Shown here one piece after another: positions 17,329-27,525 of a stretch of 64,000 nt of DNA. The DNA is taken from assembly GCA_001899635.1 (NCBI GenBank), contig MKVQ01000023.1, forward strand, positions 309,274 to 373,273. Direction: 5' to 3'. The number at the start of each line of letters is the position of its first letter. Position 1 is the first letter of the stretch. Position numbers and translations under genes: made by a program. This stretch comes from Myxococcales bacterium 68-20. Lineage in GTDB: Bacteria; Myxococcota_A; Polyangia; Polyangiales; Polyangiaceae. The notes under the pieces were generated by a model. It was not told where the DNA came from. It searched no databases and saw only the letters and a program-made list of their open reading frames with translations.

Positions 17329-19059
17329 CTACTTCTGATTCTTGTCCCGCTGGTTCTTCTCGCGGCTGACCAGATCGAAGAGCTGCCCGGCAACGGTCTT
17401 CTCCATCCGGAGGGGCGCGACGCCGAAGCTCGCGGCCACCGCGTCCTGCTCGAACAAGAAGCGCCGCAACACGTCGCTCGGATAGTCCTCGAGCGGCAGC
17501 CCGAACGCTCCGTACGGCTTGCCGTCGACTGCCAGCGCGTGGTGCGCCCGCGCACCGACGCCGCGGAATTGGTGGCACGTAAGGCAGCCTTGCTCGCCGA
17601 TCAGCGCGTCTCGCAGTCCGCCGGTGAGCGAGCGCAACGGCGCGAGCGGATCGTTCTGTACCCAGTGAAAGCTCGTCGCATCGAGCCCGACGATTGCGGT
17701 CGTCTTGTTCAGCAAGTCCGCGGGCAGCGGCGTCCGAAAGTGCAGGAACGCGCCGAGCGGCCGGACCATCATTGGCATTCGCTCGTCGCTCTCGATCCAC
17801 GAGTAGGCGCGCTTGACCCGGTAGAAGCGGGACAGGCGGAAGAGATTGTCCTCGTCGTCGAGCCCGACCACGATGACCGGCTGGGTCGTCTTCAGAACTT
17901 CGCGCGGGAAGTACTGCTTTTCGCCCTGGAGGTTCGAGACCACCAGCCAGTCCCCATTGCCGACTTCGGACTCCGGCCGCCCGGCCAGGTAGCCGAGCAG
18001 ATCGACGGCCTGATATGTCTTGCCGGGCCAGGGGGAGAGCTCGAACGCGTTCCCGCCGACGTGGAACAGCAGCGTCTCGCGCACCCGGGGGTCGACCGGA
18101 TAGGTGGTGATGGCCTGCTTGCGAAGCGCCGACAGGTCGAGCGGCGGCCGCGCCCCCCAGCGACGGCGCGCGCCGAAGGGGTTGTCGATCGGAAGCTCCT
18201 TCGGGCCGGAGCCGACGAAGGTGAACACCAGATCACCGAGCTCGTTTCCGTTTCCGCCCCAGTGCAAGATGCTGTGCGCATCGCGCTCAGGGACGACGAA
18301 GTGGTCGATGTCGCGCGCGCCCGCGTTCTGGAGGGCGCGCGCGAAGGGTCGAGCGATACGCGCCCAGTTCGCATTGTCCTGCCCGCCGGACAACATCAAG
18401 AACGGTGGCGAATCGGACCGCGCGTACATAATCGGCGAGGACTCCCTGCGGTCTTCGACCGAGTCCGCGAAGAACGCCGCGTCGGGGTGCCCCTCGAGCG
18501 CCGCCTCGCCGAGATCGTAGGTGCCACGCAAGACGATGATGCCATCGACGCGCTTGGGATCCATGCCGGCCCCCGCGAGGAGCCGCGAATCGAGCGCGAG
18601 GATTGATGCCATCCATGCGCCGAGGCCGCGACCGACGAGGACGAGGCGTGTCGGGTTGCGCGCGCCAGTCGCCTCGTGCACGACCCGGGCGACGTCCGCC
18701 GCGCACGCGCGCAGCGTGTATCCTTTCTGGACGTTGAACGAGACGGCGGCGACGGCGACCCCATTTCGCTGCATCGAGTCGCCGACGTTCGCAGCGAAGG
18801 CGAGCCGCTCGTCGGGCTGCGAGGGCTCGTTGCCCTGCAGAAGAACCACGAGCGGCACGCGCTTGCCCGACTGCGGGGGCGCGTAGAGGTCGACGGTGAC
18901 GTTCGGCCCCTGAGGCCCCATCCGCTGCACCACGGCATACGTCACCGTGGCGACGGCGCCGGCTCCGGCCCCTACGCGCTGCCAGACGAGGTGCGCGCCG
19001 AGCGCGAGGAGCACCGCGAGCAGCCCGAGGCCCACCCATCGTCGTGCTCGCGCCGCCAT
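17329..19059 (-). CDS. Alpha/beta-hydrolase-fold protein fused to a CxxCH heme motif
   Basis: The 576-residue protein begins with an uncleaved-looking membrane signal (WVGLGLLAVLLALGAHLVW). Residues about 50-280 have an alpha/beta-hydrolase pattern (VPLVVLLQGNEPSQPDERLA, RLVLVGRGLGAWMASILALD, ERDAHSILHW). At the nucleophile elbow the usual GxSxG reads GRGLG (residues 143-147), so the catalytic Ser is missing. The C-terminal third contains CLTCH at residues 492-496, a c-type heme attachment motif, with surrounding text LIGEQGCLTCHQFRGVGARA typical of cytochrome c domains. A periplasmic, membrane-tethered electron-transfer or sensing protein is more likely than an active esterase. I do not know this architecture from a named family. 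Confidence 0.72.
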   Translation of the reverse strand: MAARARRWVGLGLLAVLLALGAHLVWQRVGAGAGAVATVTYAVVQRMGPQGPNVTVDLYAPPQSGKRVPLVVLLQGNEPSQPDERLAFAANVGDSMQRNGVAVAAVSFNVQKGYTLRACAADVARVVHEATGARNPTRLVLVGRGLGAWMASILALDSRLLAGAGMDPKRVDGIIVLRGTYDLGEAALEGHPDAAFFADSVEDRRESSPIMYARSDSPPFLMLSGGQDNANWARIARPFARALQNAGARDIDHFVVPERDAHSILHWGGNGNELGDLVFTFVGSGPKELPIDNPFGARRRWGARPPLDLSALRKQAITTYPVDPRVRETLLFHVGGNAFELSPWPGKTYQAVDLLGYLAGRPESEVGNGDWLVVSNLQGEKQYFPREVLKTTQPVIVVGLDDEDNLFRLSRFYRVKRAYSWIESDERMPMMVRPLGAFLHFRTPLPADLLNKTTAIVGLDATSFHWVQNDPLAPLRSLTGGLRDALIGEQGCLTCHQFRGVGARAHHALAVDGKPYGAFGLPLEDYPSDVLRRFLFEQDAVAASFGVAPLRMEKTVAGQLFDLVSREKNQRDKNQK

Positions 19060-19411
19060 CGTGGATCCAGCCTGTATCCGCGATTGAGCGCGGCAAGCTG
19101 AGGCGCCGTCGATCGCTCAGGGGCGGACGGCCCACCGCATTGGTCGCGCGGGTGCTCTTCGCATCGGCTACCTGACGCGGATGCGCGCGGACAACTCGCC
19201 GCGAGATGAGGACGAACTTCACACCGCCCGACCTCGGCAGAGTCGATGCAGCTGGGTTCAGCCCCGGTCACCCACGGACTCGGAGCTCTTCAGGCGCGCG
19301 CGCGTGCCGAGTCGCCTGAGGCAGGGGGAAGCTGCCGCCTACACGCTCGGTGTTCGCCCCGTCTCGAAAGCAGTCCGAGACGTCGAGGAGCAAGGACTCG
19401 CCTCTCGCGCT
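19060..19411. other. Intergenic, no gene seen
   Basis: About 350 bases between the start of the hydrolase-cytochrome gene and the end of the next leftward gene. I see no convincing coding frame, RNA or terminator. Confidence 0.4.
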
Positions 19412-20095
19412 CTACGGCACACAGGCCGCGACGATGGTGCCGTTCAGCGCGGCGCCGGCGCCGATGATCTTGACCGGGGTGCACCGTTGGCCCTGAGGAC
19501 AATCGGAGTTCGCCTGACAAAGTTGCGTGTCGCCCGCCGCGCATGCTGTGCCCGACGAACAGGTTGCTCCCGATGAAGCCCCCGCCGAGATCAGCAGCGT
19601 GCCTTCCGCGCAGGCTGCACCTGCGGCGAGGGTAGCGACGTCGGCCGATACGCAACAGGCGGTGCCACACTGCCTGGCCGAGTTGCACGCCCACGCAATG
19701 TCGCCAACGTTGCAGCCCGTCAACGTACACGACTGCGTCCCGCCGTAACACGCGGTGGGCGGCTTCTCGTTGCCGCACGGGAATGGCGTCGTTTGGAACT
19801 TGCACACGGGCGGCCCCGAGCGGCCAGCGTCCGTGTTGCCATTGGAGGGCGGGTCGACCGACGATGCGTCGCCCGCGGGCGCGCCGCTCGAGGTCGTGCA
19901 CTTCGCCTCGCCCTCGACCAGCTCGCAAGACAGCCCCTCGTTGCACGTGCCGTTCGCGAAGCACGGGCCCCCGAGCACGCCCTGCGCAAGCGTTCCCGCT
20001 GTGGCCGACGAAGGCTCGTCCCCCACGCACCCAGCAACCGCGAACGAACCAACGACGGCCGTGCCGATGAAACTGAAGACGAGGAGCTTCCCCAT
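19412..20095 (-). CDS. Cysteine-rich lipoprotein, unknown function
   Basis: The 227-residue product starts MGKLLVFSFIGTAVVGSFAVAGC with a clear lipobox (VAGC). The mature part holds more than twenty cysteines in short loops: GGPCFANGTCNEGLSC, CYGGTQSCTLTGCNVGD, CNSARQCGTACCVSADVATL and CQANSDCPQGQRCTPVKI. A low-complexity Ser/Asp/Gly linker separates two such blocks. This layout is typical of disulfide-rich surface lipoproteins of Polyangia that have no assigned function. It diverges from another Cys-rich lipoprotein gene at 20504. Confidence 0.75.
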   Translation of the reverse strand: MGKLLVFSFIGTAVVGSFAVAGCVGDEPSSATAGTLAQGVLGGPCFANGTCNEGLSCELVEGEAKCTTSSGAPAGDASSVDPPSNGNTDAGRSGPPVCKFQTTPFPCGNEKPPTACYGGTQSCTLTGCNVGDIAWACNSARQCGTACCVSADVATLAAGAACAEGTLLISAGASSGATCSSGTACAAGDTQLCQANSDCPQGQRCTPVKIIGAGAALNGTIVAACVP

Positions 20096-20503
20096 GCGGC
20101 AGAGGCTACCACGCGCTCAAGGCTTTCAGCGCGTGGCCGGCGGGGAATATGTCGTCGCGCACCACGGCCTTTCGACGGTCCCACGCGTGAAGCGGTAGAC
20201 AGAAAGAGCTTGCCCCTACGGAGGCGCGGCTGCCAACCGGCCCTATCACCCTCGGCGGGGAGACCGGCGCGATGTCCGCATGGGCGCGGCAGCCCTGAGG
20301 TCCTGCTCTGGCTGTACGGAAACCAGTGAACGCAACGATCTCGCGACGCGCGGGTAACTCGAGCACGGCGCACGTCCGGCTCGGCGTCCGCTTGGTGACG
20401 TTGTGGTGTGACGCAGCGTGGGCGCTGGACGGTGGTTGGGGAGATCGGGCAACTGTCCACAGCACCATCGCCCTCGCTCCAATCTGAATCCCAGAGGCCG
20501 CTC
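20096..20503. other. Intergenic between divergent lipoprotein genes
   Basis: About 400 bases containing the promoters of two divergent Cys-rich lipoprotein genes. No coding frame, RNA gene or clear operator is evident. Confidence 0.35.
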
Positions 20504-22573
20504 ATGATGAACCATCGCTTTGCAAGCATCAGCATCCTCGCCGGCCTCGCCATGCACCTCATCGCTTGCGCCGAAAGCACGGTCGATCCGGAGCCCTCTC
20601 CCAGCAGCGACGCCGGCAGCTTGGACAGCGGGCGCAATCGCGGTCCTGACAGCGGCTCGGACGCGCCCACCGATAGCGGCTCCGACGCGGATGCCGACTG
20701 CACGTCTGCCGCCGACTGCCCGGCTCCGACGAGCGCGTGCGTGGAGCGCGCCTGCAAGTCGGGCGTCTGCGGCCAGCAGCCGAAGGCCGCGGGGACGGCG
20801 GTCGAGTCGCAGACCGCCGGCGACTGCAAGCGCTGCCAGTGCGACGGAGCAGGCTCCGTCGTGGACGTGAACGACGATACGGACCTCCCCGTCGACGCCA
20901 ACGACTGCACGAACGACGTCTGCACGAGCGGCGTCGCGTCCAATCCGAAGAAGGCAACGGGCACGGCGTGCGGCGCTGGCGGCGCCCTCAAGTGCGATAC
21001 GACCGGCACCTGCGTCGGCTGCCTGCTTCCGAGCGACTGCGCTGGCCAGGACACCGAGTGCTCGACGCGTACGTGCGTGGCCGGTGTGTGTGGCCGACAG
21101 AATGCTCCGCTCGGCGCCGTGCTCGAAAAACAGACGGCCGGCGACTGCAAGAAGGCCGTTTGCGACGGCAACGGCAACATCAACTCGCAGAACGACGACA
21201 GCGACTCGGCGAGCGACAACAACGCCTGCACCAACGACGTCTGCGTCGACGGAGCTCTGACGCACCCGAACCTCGCCAACGGCACGTCGTGCGGGGCGAA
21301 CAAGACCTGCGTCGACGGCGCATGCAATGGCTGCTCTGTGGACAGCGACTGTCCCGCGGGCAACGAATGCAAGTCGCCGAAGTGTACGGCCGGTCTGTGC
21401 GGCTTCACGTTCACCCCCGCCGGCGACCTGGCCACGCAACAGCCGGGGGACTGCCGTAGGGCCCGGTGCGACGGCGCTGGCAACCTCGAGAGCTTGATCG
21501 ACAACACCGATGTGCCCGCCGACGACGGTACGCAGTGCACGGTCGAGGGCTGCACTGCCGGCGCGCCGACGCGCTCGAACGCCACGGCGGGAACGCCGTG
21601 CAACGACAACGGCGGCACGCTCTGCAACGGCCGCGGCCTTTGCGTCGAGGCCTCATGCATCGACGGCGTGCAGAACGGCGCGGAGACCGGCATCGACTGC
21701 GGCGGAAGCTGCGCCCCGTGCGCTCCGGACGTCACCATCGTCCCGGCGGATGGCGCCGTGGCAATCGACGTGACCGAACGCATCGTCCTCACGTTCGTCA
21801 GCGAGATGGCCCCGGCGACGCTGACCGCTCAGACGACGGCGGGCGCGTGCACGGGAAGCCTCCAGGCGTCGAGCGACGACTTCGCGACCTGCATCGGCTT
21901 CACCACGCCGGTCATCGCTGCCGGCAACATGATGGTCACGCTGCGTCCGGCGTCGAACCTTGCGAACAACAGGACCTACAAGGTCAGGGTCACGACCGAC
22001 GCGAAGAAGGCCGGCGGCACGGCCGTCGTGCCCTACTCGATGCCCGCGGGCTTCACCACGAAGGCGGCGCCGACCTGCGCCTCACACGGCTACTCCGGGG
22101 CCCTCGTCACGTTCGACCTGACGTCGCTCTCCGGCGTCTCGACGAACGCTCCCGCGACGACGAACGTTGCCGGCGTGAGCAGCACGGTGCTCTCGCGCTC
22201 GGCCGCGCTCAAGGCGGAGAGCGCGAGCAGGGCGCTCAACAGCAGCAGCTGGGCGACCGGCGCCGCGGCGGATGCGACGCGCTACTACACGTTCACGGTC
22301 ACGCCGGCGGTCGGCTGCACGCTGGCGCTCTCCTCGCTCGCGCTGGACGTCGACCGGTCCAATAGCGGTCCGGCCAGGGCCGATGTCGCCACCAACGTCG
22401 ACGGGGTTGCGACGCACAGCGCGTCCTTCGCGGTGGCGGGCAAGCCCACGGTGTCGCTCTCGGCGAGCAGCGCTGGTGCCATCGAGATCCGCATCTACGG
22501 CTACTCCGCGAGCGCGGGCGGTGGCACGTTCCGCATCCAGAACAAGATGACGCTCTCCGGCTCCATCCAATAG
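20504..22573 (+). CDS. Large Cys-repeat lipoprotein with Ig-like domain
   Basis: The start is one of two adjacent ATGs (20504 or 20507). MNHRFASISILAGLAMHLIAC is a lipoprotein signal. After an Asp/Ser-rich linker there are at least four units of a Cys-rich repeat of the type CxPPxxxxCxxRxCxxGxCG (here CPAPTSACVERACKSGVCGQ) each followed by QTAGDCKxxxCDGxGN. A CIDGVQNGAETGIDCGGSCA motif, common in myxobacterial surface proteins, marks the end of this part. Then comes an SbsA-like Ig domain (DVTIVPADGAVAIDVTERIV with VTLRPASNLANNRTYKVRVT) and a C-terminal beta-rich region (ATRYYTFTVTPAVGCTLALS). It is likely a surface-exposed adhesion or binding protein; the ligand is unknown. Confidence 0.8.
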   Translation: MMNHRFASISILAGLAMHLIACAESTVDPEPSPSSDAGSLDSGRNRGPDSGSDAPTDSGSDADADCTSAADCPAPTSACVERACKSGVCGQQPKAAGTAVESQTAGDCKRCQCDGAGSVVDVNDDTDLPVDANDCTNDVCTSGVASNPKKATGTACGAGGALKCDTTGTCVGCLLPSDCAGQDTECSTRTCVAGVCGRQNAPLGAVLEKQTAGDCKKAVCDGNGNINSQNDDSDSASDNNACTNDVCVDGALTHPNLANGTSCGANKTCVDGACNGCSVDSDCPAGNECKSPKCTAGLCGFTFTPAGDLATQQPGDCRRARCDGAGNLESLIDNTDVPADDGTQCTVEGCTAGAPTRSNATAGTPCNDNGGTLCNGRGLCVEASCIDGVQNGAETGIDCGGSCAPCAPDVTIVPADGAVAIDVTERIVLTFVSEMAPATLTAQTTAGACTGSLQASSDDFATCIGFTTPVIAAGNMMVTLRPASNLANNRTYKVRVTTDAKKAGGTAVVPYSMPAGFTTKAAPTCASHGYSGALVTFDLTSLSGVSTNAPATTNVAGVSSTVLSRSAALKAESASRALNSSSWATGAAADATRYYTFTVTPAVGCTLALSSLALDVDRSNSGPARADVATNVDGVATHSASFAVAGKPTVSLSASSAGAIEIRIYGYSASAGGGTFRIQNKMTLSGSIQ

Positions 22574-22781
22574 CGATCGCGCCCGCCACACCGACCTCCC
22601 CCCGGCCCTTCGACTCGCTACCGAAGGGCCCGTCGTCGCTCTACGCGCGCCAAGTCGTCCACCGCTACGCGCGCCTCCAAGAGCCGATCGTCCACGACGA
22701 CCTCGGAACAAAGTCCGAGCGCGGACGTGACGAGGAGCCTGGGTCGACGCCTCGAACACGTCCGCGCTCGCGTGCCTTCGA

Positions 22782-25700
22782 TCAGTGCACGCCCTTCATC
22801 CCGCTGATTGGCATGAAGCCGAAGCGCCCGAGAGCCTCGCGCATGACCGCCGGCAAGCTCTCATAGGACTCGAGGCGCGTGCACTCGATGCTCTCGGCGC
22901 AGGACGATCCCGTCTTGAGGATCGGCATGTTGTGCTCGTCGACCTTCGCCGTCCAGCCGACGGTCGAGCCGTTCACGGAGACCGGATCGACCTCGTAGGC
23001 GGCTCGAAGGAGCTCGTTCGCGTACTCGAGCACGCGTGCCGCGATGCCACGCTGCACCGTCTTTCCGAAGAGGGTCTCGGTGCCGAAGGTCTTGGCGACG
23101 TAGGTCTTGCCGTTCGGAGAGTGGAACTCGATGCGGTTCGTGAAGTCCGGCGCACCGTCGATCCCCCGCTCCCACACCTGCATCTGGCTCAGCCAGTTGG
23201 TCCTCTGGTTCTCCTTCACGTAGAGCAGGCTGAAGATGTACGCGAATCGCTGCTGCTCCCAGCCGACCTGCGGGTCGACGACCATGAGGCCGCTCGGTTC
23301 GTTCGGAACCGCAGCACCAGGCCTGAAGCAGAAGTTCGACGGACCGTTCGGGAAACAGCTGCGCGGTCCCTCCGTGGGCCACCACGACGTCCAGCCGAGC
23401 TGCGCGGTCTTGTCGGCACCGACCCTGGCGCGGACTCCCTTGATGTACTCGTCGCCGGTCAGGTTGTTCGCGAGCCAGCGGCGGAAGCCGTCAGGGAAGA
23501 CATCGGCCATCGAGACGGAGCGGTAGCGTGGGTCGACGAAGTCGCCTCGCGACGAGCTGATGAAGTTGTCCGCCGACTCCGTGAAGAGCATCGCGACGTA
23601 CGCCTTCTCGTAGTACGAACCGGCCTGGGTGAAGTACTCGCTGTTGTAGTCGCGCCCTTGCGTCGTCGAGAGATCGTTGTTGACGGGGTGCCCGCCGAGC
23701 TCGAACGAGCCGTAGCCCAGCGTGTTCCCGGTCACGCCGTTCGGGACCAGCAGCGACGTCGTCTGGCATCGGGCGAACCCGGTGTCGTCGCAGGAGCGCT
23801 GGACCGCGAAGGGGCTACCCGCCTCGGGACCGTACTCGGCATGGCTACCCGGCTGAGGCCGCGCGAAGACGTGGGTGAAGTGATCGAACGCGATGGCGCT
23901 TGCCATGGCGTTTGCCGGGAACGCATCGAAGATCGCTGCGAGGGCCGCTTGCGGATTCGATCCGAGACCCGTGGCGCCGAAGCTCACCGTCGTGTCACGC
24001 GCGAGCGTCGCGTAGAGGCCGAGCGCCTTCGCGGAGTCGCGCATTTTCTCGTGGTAGCGCGCCATGAGGCGATTCACGACACGCAGAATGCTGAAGTCGC
24101 GAGCGCCACGCCGGTAGCTGCTGAAGATGTGTCCGAGCTCCTGCTGCGCGATCCAAAAATTGAGCTGCTCGTAGAGATCGGCGCCGCTGTCGTGGCGGTA
24201 GACCGAGACGTTTCCGAGGTCTGCCCAGTTGTCGCTCGCGAAGCCGTGGGTCCAGCGAACGCGGTCCTTGTCGAACAGCGCCGCCGCGCTCCGGGGCGCT
24301 GTCTTGTCCGCGGTCATCGACCTGAACGGTACGTACTCGAGCGACGGCTCTTCGCAACGCATCGTCTTGCCTTGGACCGTCACCAGGTGTCCGTCCAATA
24401 GGGGATGCCACTCGCCGTCTCTCGCGTCGTCCCAGGAGCCCGGCTTGAACGCCTGCGGGTCCACCTCCTTGCAGTTGCGAATCAGGTTGAGGCGGTTCTG
24501 GATCTGCGAATAGTGAAACTCCCCTGCTCCGTCGCGCGGCGTAATACCGAGCAGTCCTCCGAATTCGTTGCGATGCTCGCGGAAGACGCGACCTTTGTTC
24601 GTGTTGCGCCCGAACTCGGCGACGTTGCTCAGCACCCCGACGGTGTCCCCGTAGAACATGCGTGCAGCGCCGAAGTCGTACCGGCCGAGGTTCAGGAAGT
24701 CCTGCGTAATCTCGCCGGCGTACTCCATGATCGACGACTGCGCCCACATCGTCAGGAGCCCGTTCGTCTCGTCCTCGGTGAGCGGATCGAACCATCGCGG
24801 ACCGACACACGAGGAGCCGTCGTCGGTCTTCTCGGTGCACTCCTTAGAGACCTTTCCGTTGCTCGTACGGAGCTGCCAGTACTGAGGGCGGAAGTTGAGC
24901 GCGTCGGTGGAGCTCACGAAGTTGTGACGGAGTCCGAACGAGTGCCCCAGCTCGTGAGCCATGACGTTGGTATGCGCCTTCCTTCGCACGTAGTCCTTCA
25001 TGCGCCTCGCCCGCTCGGCCTGCTGCGCGGGCGACTCGTTCGGATTGAACGCGCCGAACTTCTGCTCGAGCACGCTTCGGAGGCCCACGTAGTTGAGCGG
25101 GGCGGCGGTCTCCGCGTACATCTCGCAGGTGCCTCGCCCTGCGAGGATCATCTCCTTCTGTTGACGAAGCTCGCGCACGAACTCCGGGTTCAGCGAACGG
25201 AACACGCTCGCGCGTTCGAGGTCCTCCGGCACCGAGCCATGAACGCCCGCGAGCTGCATCATCGCCGGCGTCACGACGGCTGCCTCGAGGGGGGTGTTCT
25301 TCGCCATGTCCCGACGCGCCTGGAAGAGCGCAGCGTTGACCGAAGGAACACCGACCGACGCCTTCATGTCCTCGGCTCGCTCGTTGATCGCTTTGCTCAG
25401 ATTCCTGAGCAGCTCGGGCTGTCTCTCCTTCAGCGCTCGAGCGTCGCGCATGAGGCCGTCGGCTTGCGTCGTATCGGCGCCGACCACCGCTGCGATACGT
25501 TGGTTGACCTCGCTCTTGGTGTAGAGCGGCATCATCGAGCCCTTGGAGGCCGCCGCGGCCGCGTCGCGGTACCGCGTGATGTAGGTTCCGTCCGTGATCT
25601 CCTCGGTCTTCACCTCGCCGGCGATGTACTGGAGCTGGTCGACGATGCCCGCGGCGAACGAATCGTTGATGGCGACGTACGACGTGACGTTGGCGGCGAT

Positions 25701-27353
25701 CTTCTCGCCCGTCTCGGGATCGTTCGCGTCGGTCATGATGCCCCACGGGCCGTTGACCTCGGGCCGCGCGATGGCGTTGATGAGGTTGAATCGAAGATCG
25801 CCCGGCCGAGCGATCGTCTTCTCGGGCCCGCAGAGCGGATCGTCCCCCTTCTGGACCGGGCTGTGGCAGAGGAGGACCATCGGCTTCTCCTTCGCCAGCT
25901 CGATGACGTCGTCGGCATAGCCTCGTGCCTGCCCGACCCCCTCGGCGTAGCTCTCGCAGTCACGGCCGTCGTTCACGAGCCCCGTACGGCACGCGGTGAT
26001 CTCGCCGACGAGAACGGCCAGATCCTCCTCCGCGGCGTAGTTGCCGTGGACGGGGGCGTTCCCGCACCCCTCGGTGAAGCCGTAGGTCTTGCACTCCGCA
26101 GTGCGCGCCGCCGCGACCGCGAGGCGGAGCGCGGCGTCCCACTGGGAGACGGCATCGCGCGTCGCTTCGAAATAGGTCGGGTCGCCGCCTTGCACGTAGT
26201 GGAAGACGACCGGCTTGGTCTCACGCTGCGTGTACGGCAGCGTGCAGATGTTCTTCTCCCGGTAGGTGTTGCAGCGAGACGCCGGCGATACGCCTGCGCA
26301 ATCGGCGTCGGCGAGGCAGCGGGTCGGCCCCTCGAGCTTCTCGGGATCCTGGTACGCGTGGCTTCGCTTCCAGATGTTGTAACGCTGGATACCTCGGTAC
26401 CGTCCGCTGTCGCGAAGGCCATGTTCGCGATCGTAGGAGCCGAGCTCGGTGTCCATGAGGCCGACGGTGAATGCGCCGTACATCTCGAAGCGATCGCCGT
26501 CCCAGTGCGCCGCCTCGTAGTCATTGTCGACCACGCGTTTGAAGGAATGGCGGACCGTCAGCTGATGCTCGTTGCAGCTCTCGATCGGCTCCGTACCGCC
26601 GTTGATGAGGTTCGGCACCCAACACGCAGGGATGCCGTATCGCTCGAGCATCCGCGGCTTGGCGTACACCTTGGCCGTCGCGTCCAGGTACCCGTTGGCG
26701 ATGTCGTAGACGGGCGCCTCGTCGAAGTTCGGATTGTTGGCCGTAAAATCGGCCGGTGAGTATTCGACACCGAACAAGTTCAGCATCGAAAGCAGATCGA
26801 ATTTGTACGCCGAGGTGTTTTCGTTCTTCGTCCAGTCGACGCGCATGTAATCGCGCTCGTACCACGGGCGGTCCTGCGTGTTCTCTTCGACGACGTTCAG
26901 CTCCTCGCCGGTCGACGTGTTGTAGGCGCGCCGCACGTCGAAGTGGGAGAGGATCGGAAACTTGTAGACGACCTCGCCGTCGTTGTTCTTGCGGTGCGCC
27001 GGATCGGCGACCTCGGGCTTCGGGGTCCCAGCGCCGTCCGTCCCCTTGATGCGTTCGTAGGCGAGGCGACCAAGCAGGTACTTCTCCTCAATCGTCCACC
27101 GAATGCGGTTGACCGTGTTGTAGCCGGCGCTGAAGAGGCCCGTGCCCGCCGACCCGTAGTCGACCTGAACGAGGATGCTGCGCCCGTAGAACTCGGGATC
27201 GTCGCTCGGATCGTTCAACTTGCTGCCGACGAAGAATGACTTCGGGAGCGCATCGGGTTGAACGCGATTGATCGGGTCTCGCTCCCCTGCGCAGCCGCCA
27301 CCCATGGCCAGGGCGGCTGCGATAGCAACCAGTGACAGGCGATTGACTCTCAT
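22782..27353 (-). CDS. Giant metzincin-type zinc metalloprotease lipoprotein
   Basis: From the ATG at 27353 the 1523-residue product has the signal MRVNRLSLVAIAAALAMGGGC with a lipobox Cys. At residues 800-810 it carries HELGHSFGLRH, the extended HExxHxxGxxH zinc motif of metzincins, and about 85 residues later SSIMEYAGEITQ, a Met-turn candidate. The long N-terminal part contains many strands and several Cys pairs but no known domain; the C-terminal 500 residues are also unassigned. An outer-membrane or surface protease is likely, and myxobacteria use such enzymes in predation or self-processing. The gene diverges from a sigma-54 activator gene and has a strong -24/-12 promoter match, so sigma-54-dependent control by that neighbour is expected. 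Confidence 0.82.
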   Translation of the reverse strand: MRVNRLSLVAIAAALAMGGGCAGERDPINRVQPDALPKSFFVGSKLNDPSDDPEFYGRSILVQVDYGSAGTGLFSAGYNTVNRIRWTIEEKYLLGRLAYERIKGTDGAGTPKPEVADPAHRKNNDGEVVYKFPILSHFDVRRAYNTSTGEELNVVEENTQDRPWYERDYMRVDWTKNENTSAYKFDLLSMLNLFGVEYSPADFTANNPNFDEAPVYDIANGYLDATAKVYAKPRMLERYGIPACWVPNLINGGTEPIESCNEHQLTVRHSFKRVVDNDYEAAHWDGDRFEMYGAFTVGLMDTELGSYDREHGLRDSGRYRGIQRYNIWKRSHAYQDPEKLEGPTRCLADADCAGVSPASRCNTYREKNICTLPYTQRETKPVVFHYVQGGDPTYFEATRDAVSQWDAALRLAVAAARTAECKTYGFTEGCGNAPVHGNYAAEEDLAVLVGEITACRTGLVNDGRDCESYAEGVGQARGYADDVIELAKEKPMVLLCHSPVQKGDDPLCGPEKTIARPGDLRFNLINAIARPEVNGPWGIMTDANDPETGEKIAANVTSYVAINDSFAAGIVDQLQYIAGEVKTEEITDGTYITRYRDAAAAASKGSMMPLYTKSEVNQRIAAVVGADTTQADGLMRDARALKERQPELLRNLSKAINERAEDMKASVGVPSVNAALFQARRDMAKNTPLEAAVVTPAMMQLAGVHGSVPEDLERASVFRSLNPEFVRELRQQKEMILAGRGTCEMYAETAAPLNYVGLRSVLEQKFGAFNPNESPAQQAERARRMKDYVRRKAHTNVMAHELGHSFGLRHNFVSSTDALNFRPQYWQLRTSNGKVSKECTEKTDDGSSCVGPRWFDPLTEDETNGLLTMWAQSSIMEYAGEITQDFLNLGRYDFGAARMFYGDTVGVLSNVAEFGRNTNKGRVFREHRNEFGGLLGITPRDGAGEFHYSQIQNRLNLIRNCKEVDPQAFKPGSWDDARDGEWHPLLDGHLVTVQGKTMRCEEPSLEYVPFRSMTADKTAPRSAAALFDKDRVRWTHGFASDNWADLGNVSVYRHDSGADLYEQLNFWIAQQELGHIFSSYRRGARDFSILRVVNRLMARYHEKMRDSAKALGLYATLARDTTVSFGATGLGSNPQAALAAIFDAFPANAMASAIAFDHFTHVFARPQPGSHAEYGPEAGSPFAVQRSCDDTGFARCQTTSLLVPNGVTGNTLGYGSFELGGHPVNNDLSTTQGRDYNSEYFTQAGSYYEKAYVAMLFTESADNFISSSRGDFVDPRYRSVSMADVFPDGFRRWLANNLTGDEYIKGVRARVGADKTAQLGWTSWWPTEGPRSCFPNGPSNFCFRPGAAVPNEPSGLMVVDPQVGWEQQRFAYIFSLLYVKENQRTNWLSQMQVWERGIDGAPDFTNRIEFHSPNGKTYVAKTFGTETLFGKTVQRGIAARVLEYANELLRAAYEVDPVSVNGSTVGWTAKVDEHNMPILKTGSSCAESIECTRLESYESLPAVMREALGRFGFMPISGMKGVH

Positions 27354-27403
27354 CTTCTTCGCACCTCTCGAATCGAACACTCAGACGTCGTGCGCGAGCC
27401 ATG

Positions 27404-27419
27404 GGCAACCGCCGTGCCT
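27404..27419 (-). promoter_or_regulatory. Sigma-54 (-24/-12) promoter of the metalloprotease gene
   Basis: The minus strand reads AGGCACGGCGGTTGCC, against the consensus TGGCACG-N4-TTGC. GG and GC are exactly ten bases apart (27417-27418 and 27405-27406). Transcription would start near 27393, about 40 bases before the ATG. The next gene over encodes a sigma-54 activator. Confidence 0.65.
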
Positions 27420-27500
27420 CATGACGAGCTCGGACAAACGAGCCTCCGCGAAGAGCCGACGGCGTCTCGGTATCGACGATTCGTGCATAAATTGTCTGGC

Positions 27501-27525
27501 GACCGTCTCTCCGTGAACGACGGTC
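27501..27525. promoter_or_regulatory. Inverted repeat, candidate activator-binding site
   Basis: GACCGT and ACGGTC arms are separated by 13 bases, about 90 bases upstream of the -24 element of the protease promoter. This is the usual position for an enhancer site of a sigma-54 activator. Only 6-bp arms, so chance is possible. Confidence 0.35.

Noticed and set aside
24405..26759. 784-residue rightward open frame
   Set aside because: It is antisense to the metalloprotease gene, which has signal peptide, HExxHxxGxxH and promoter; the rightward product is Arg/Val-rich without motifs.
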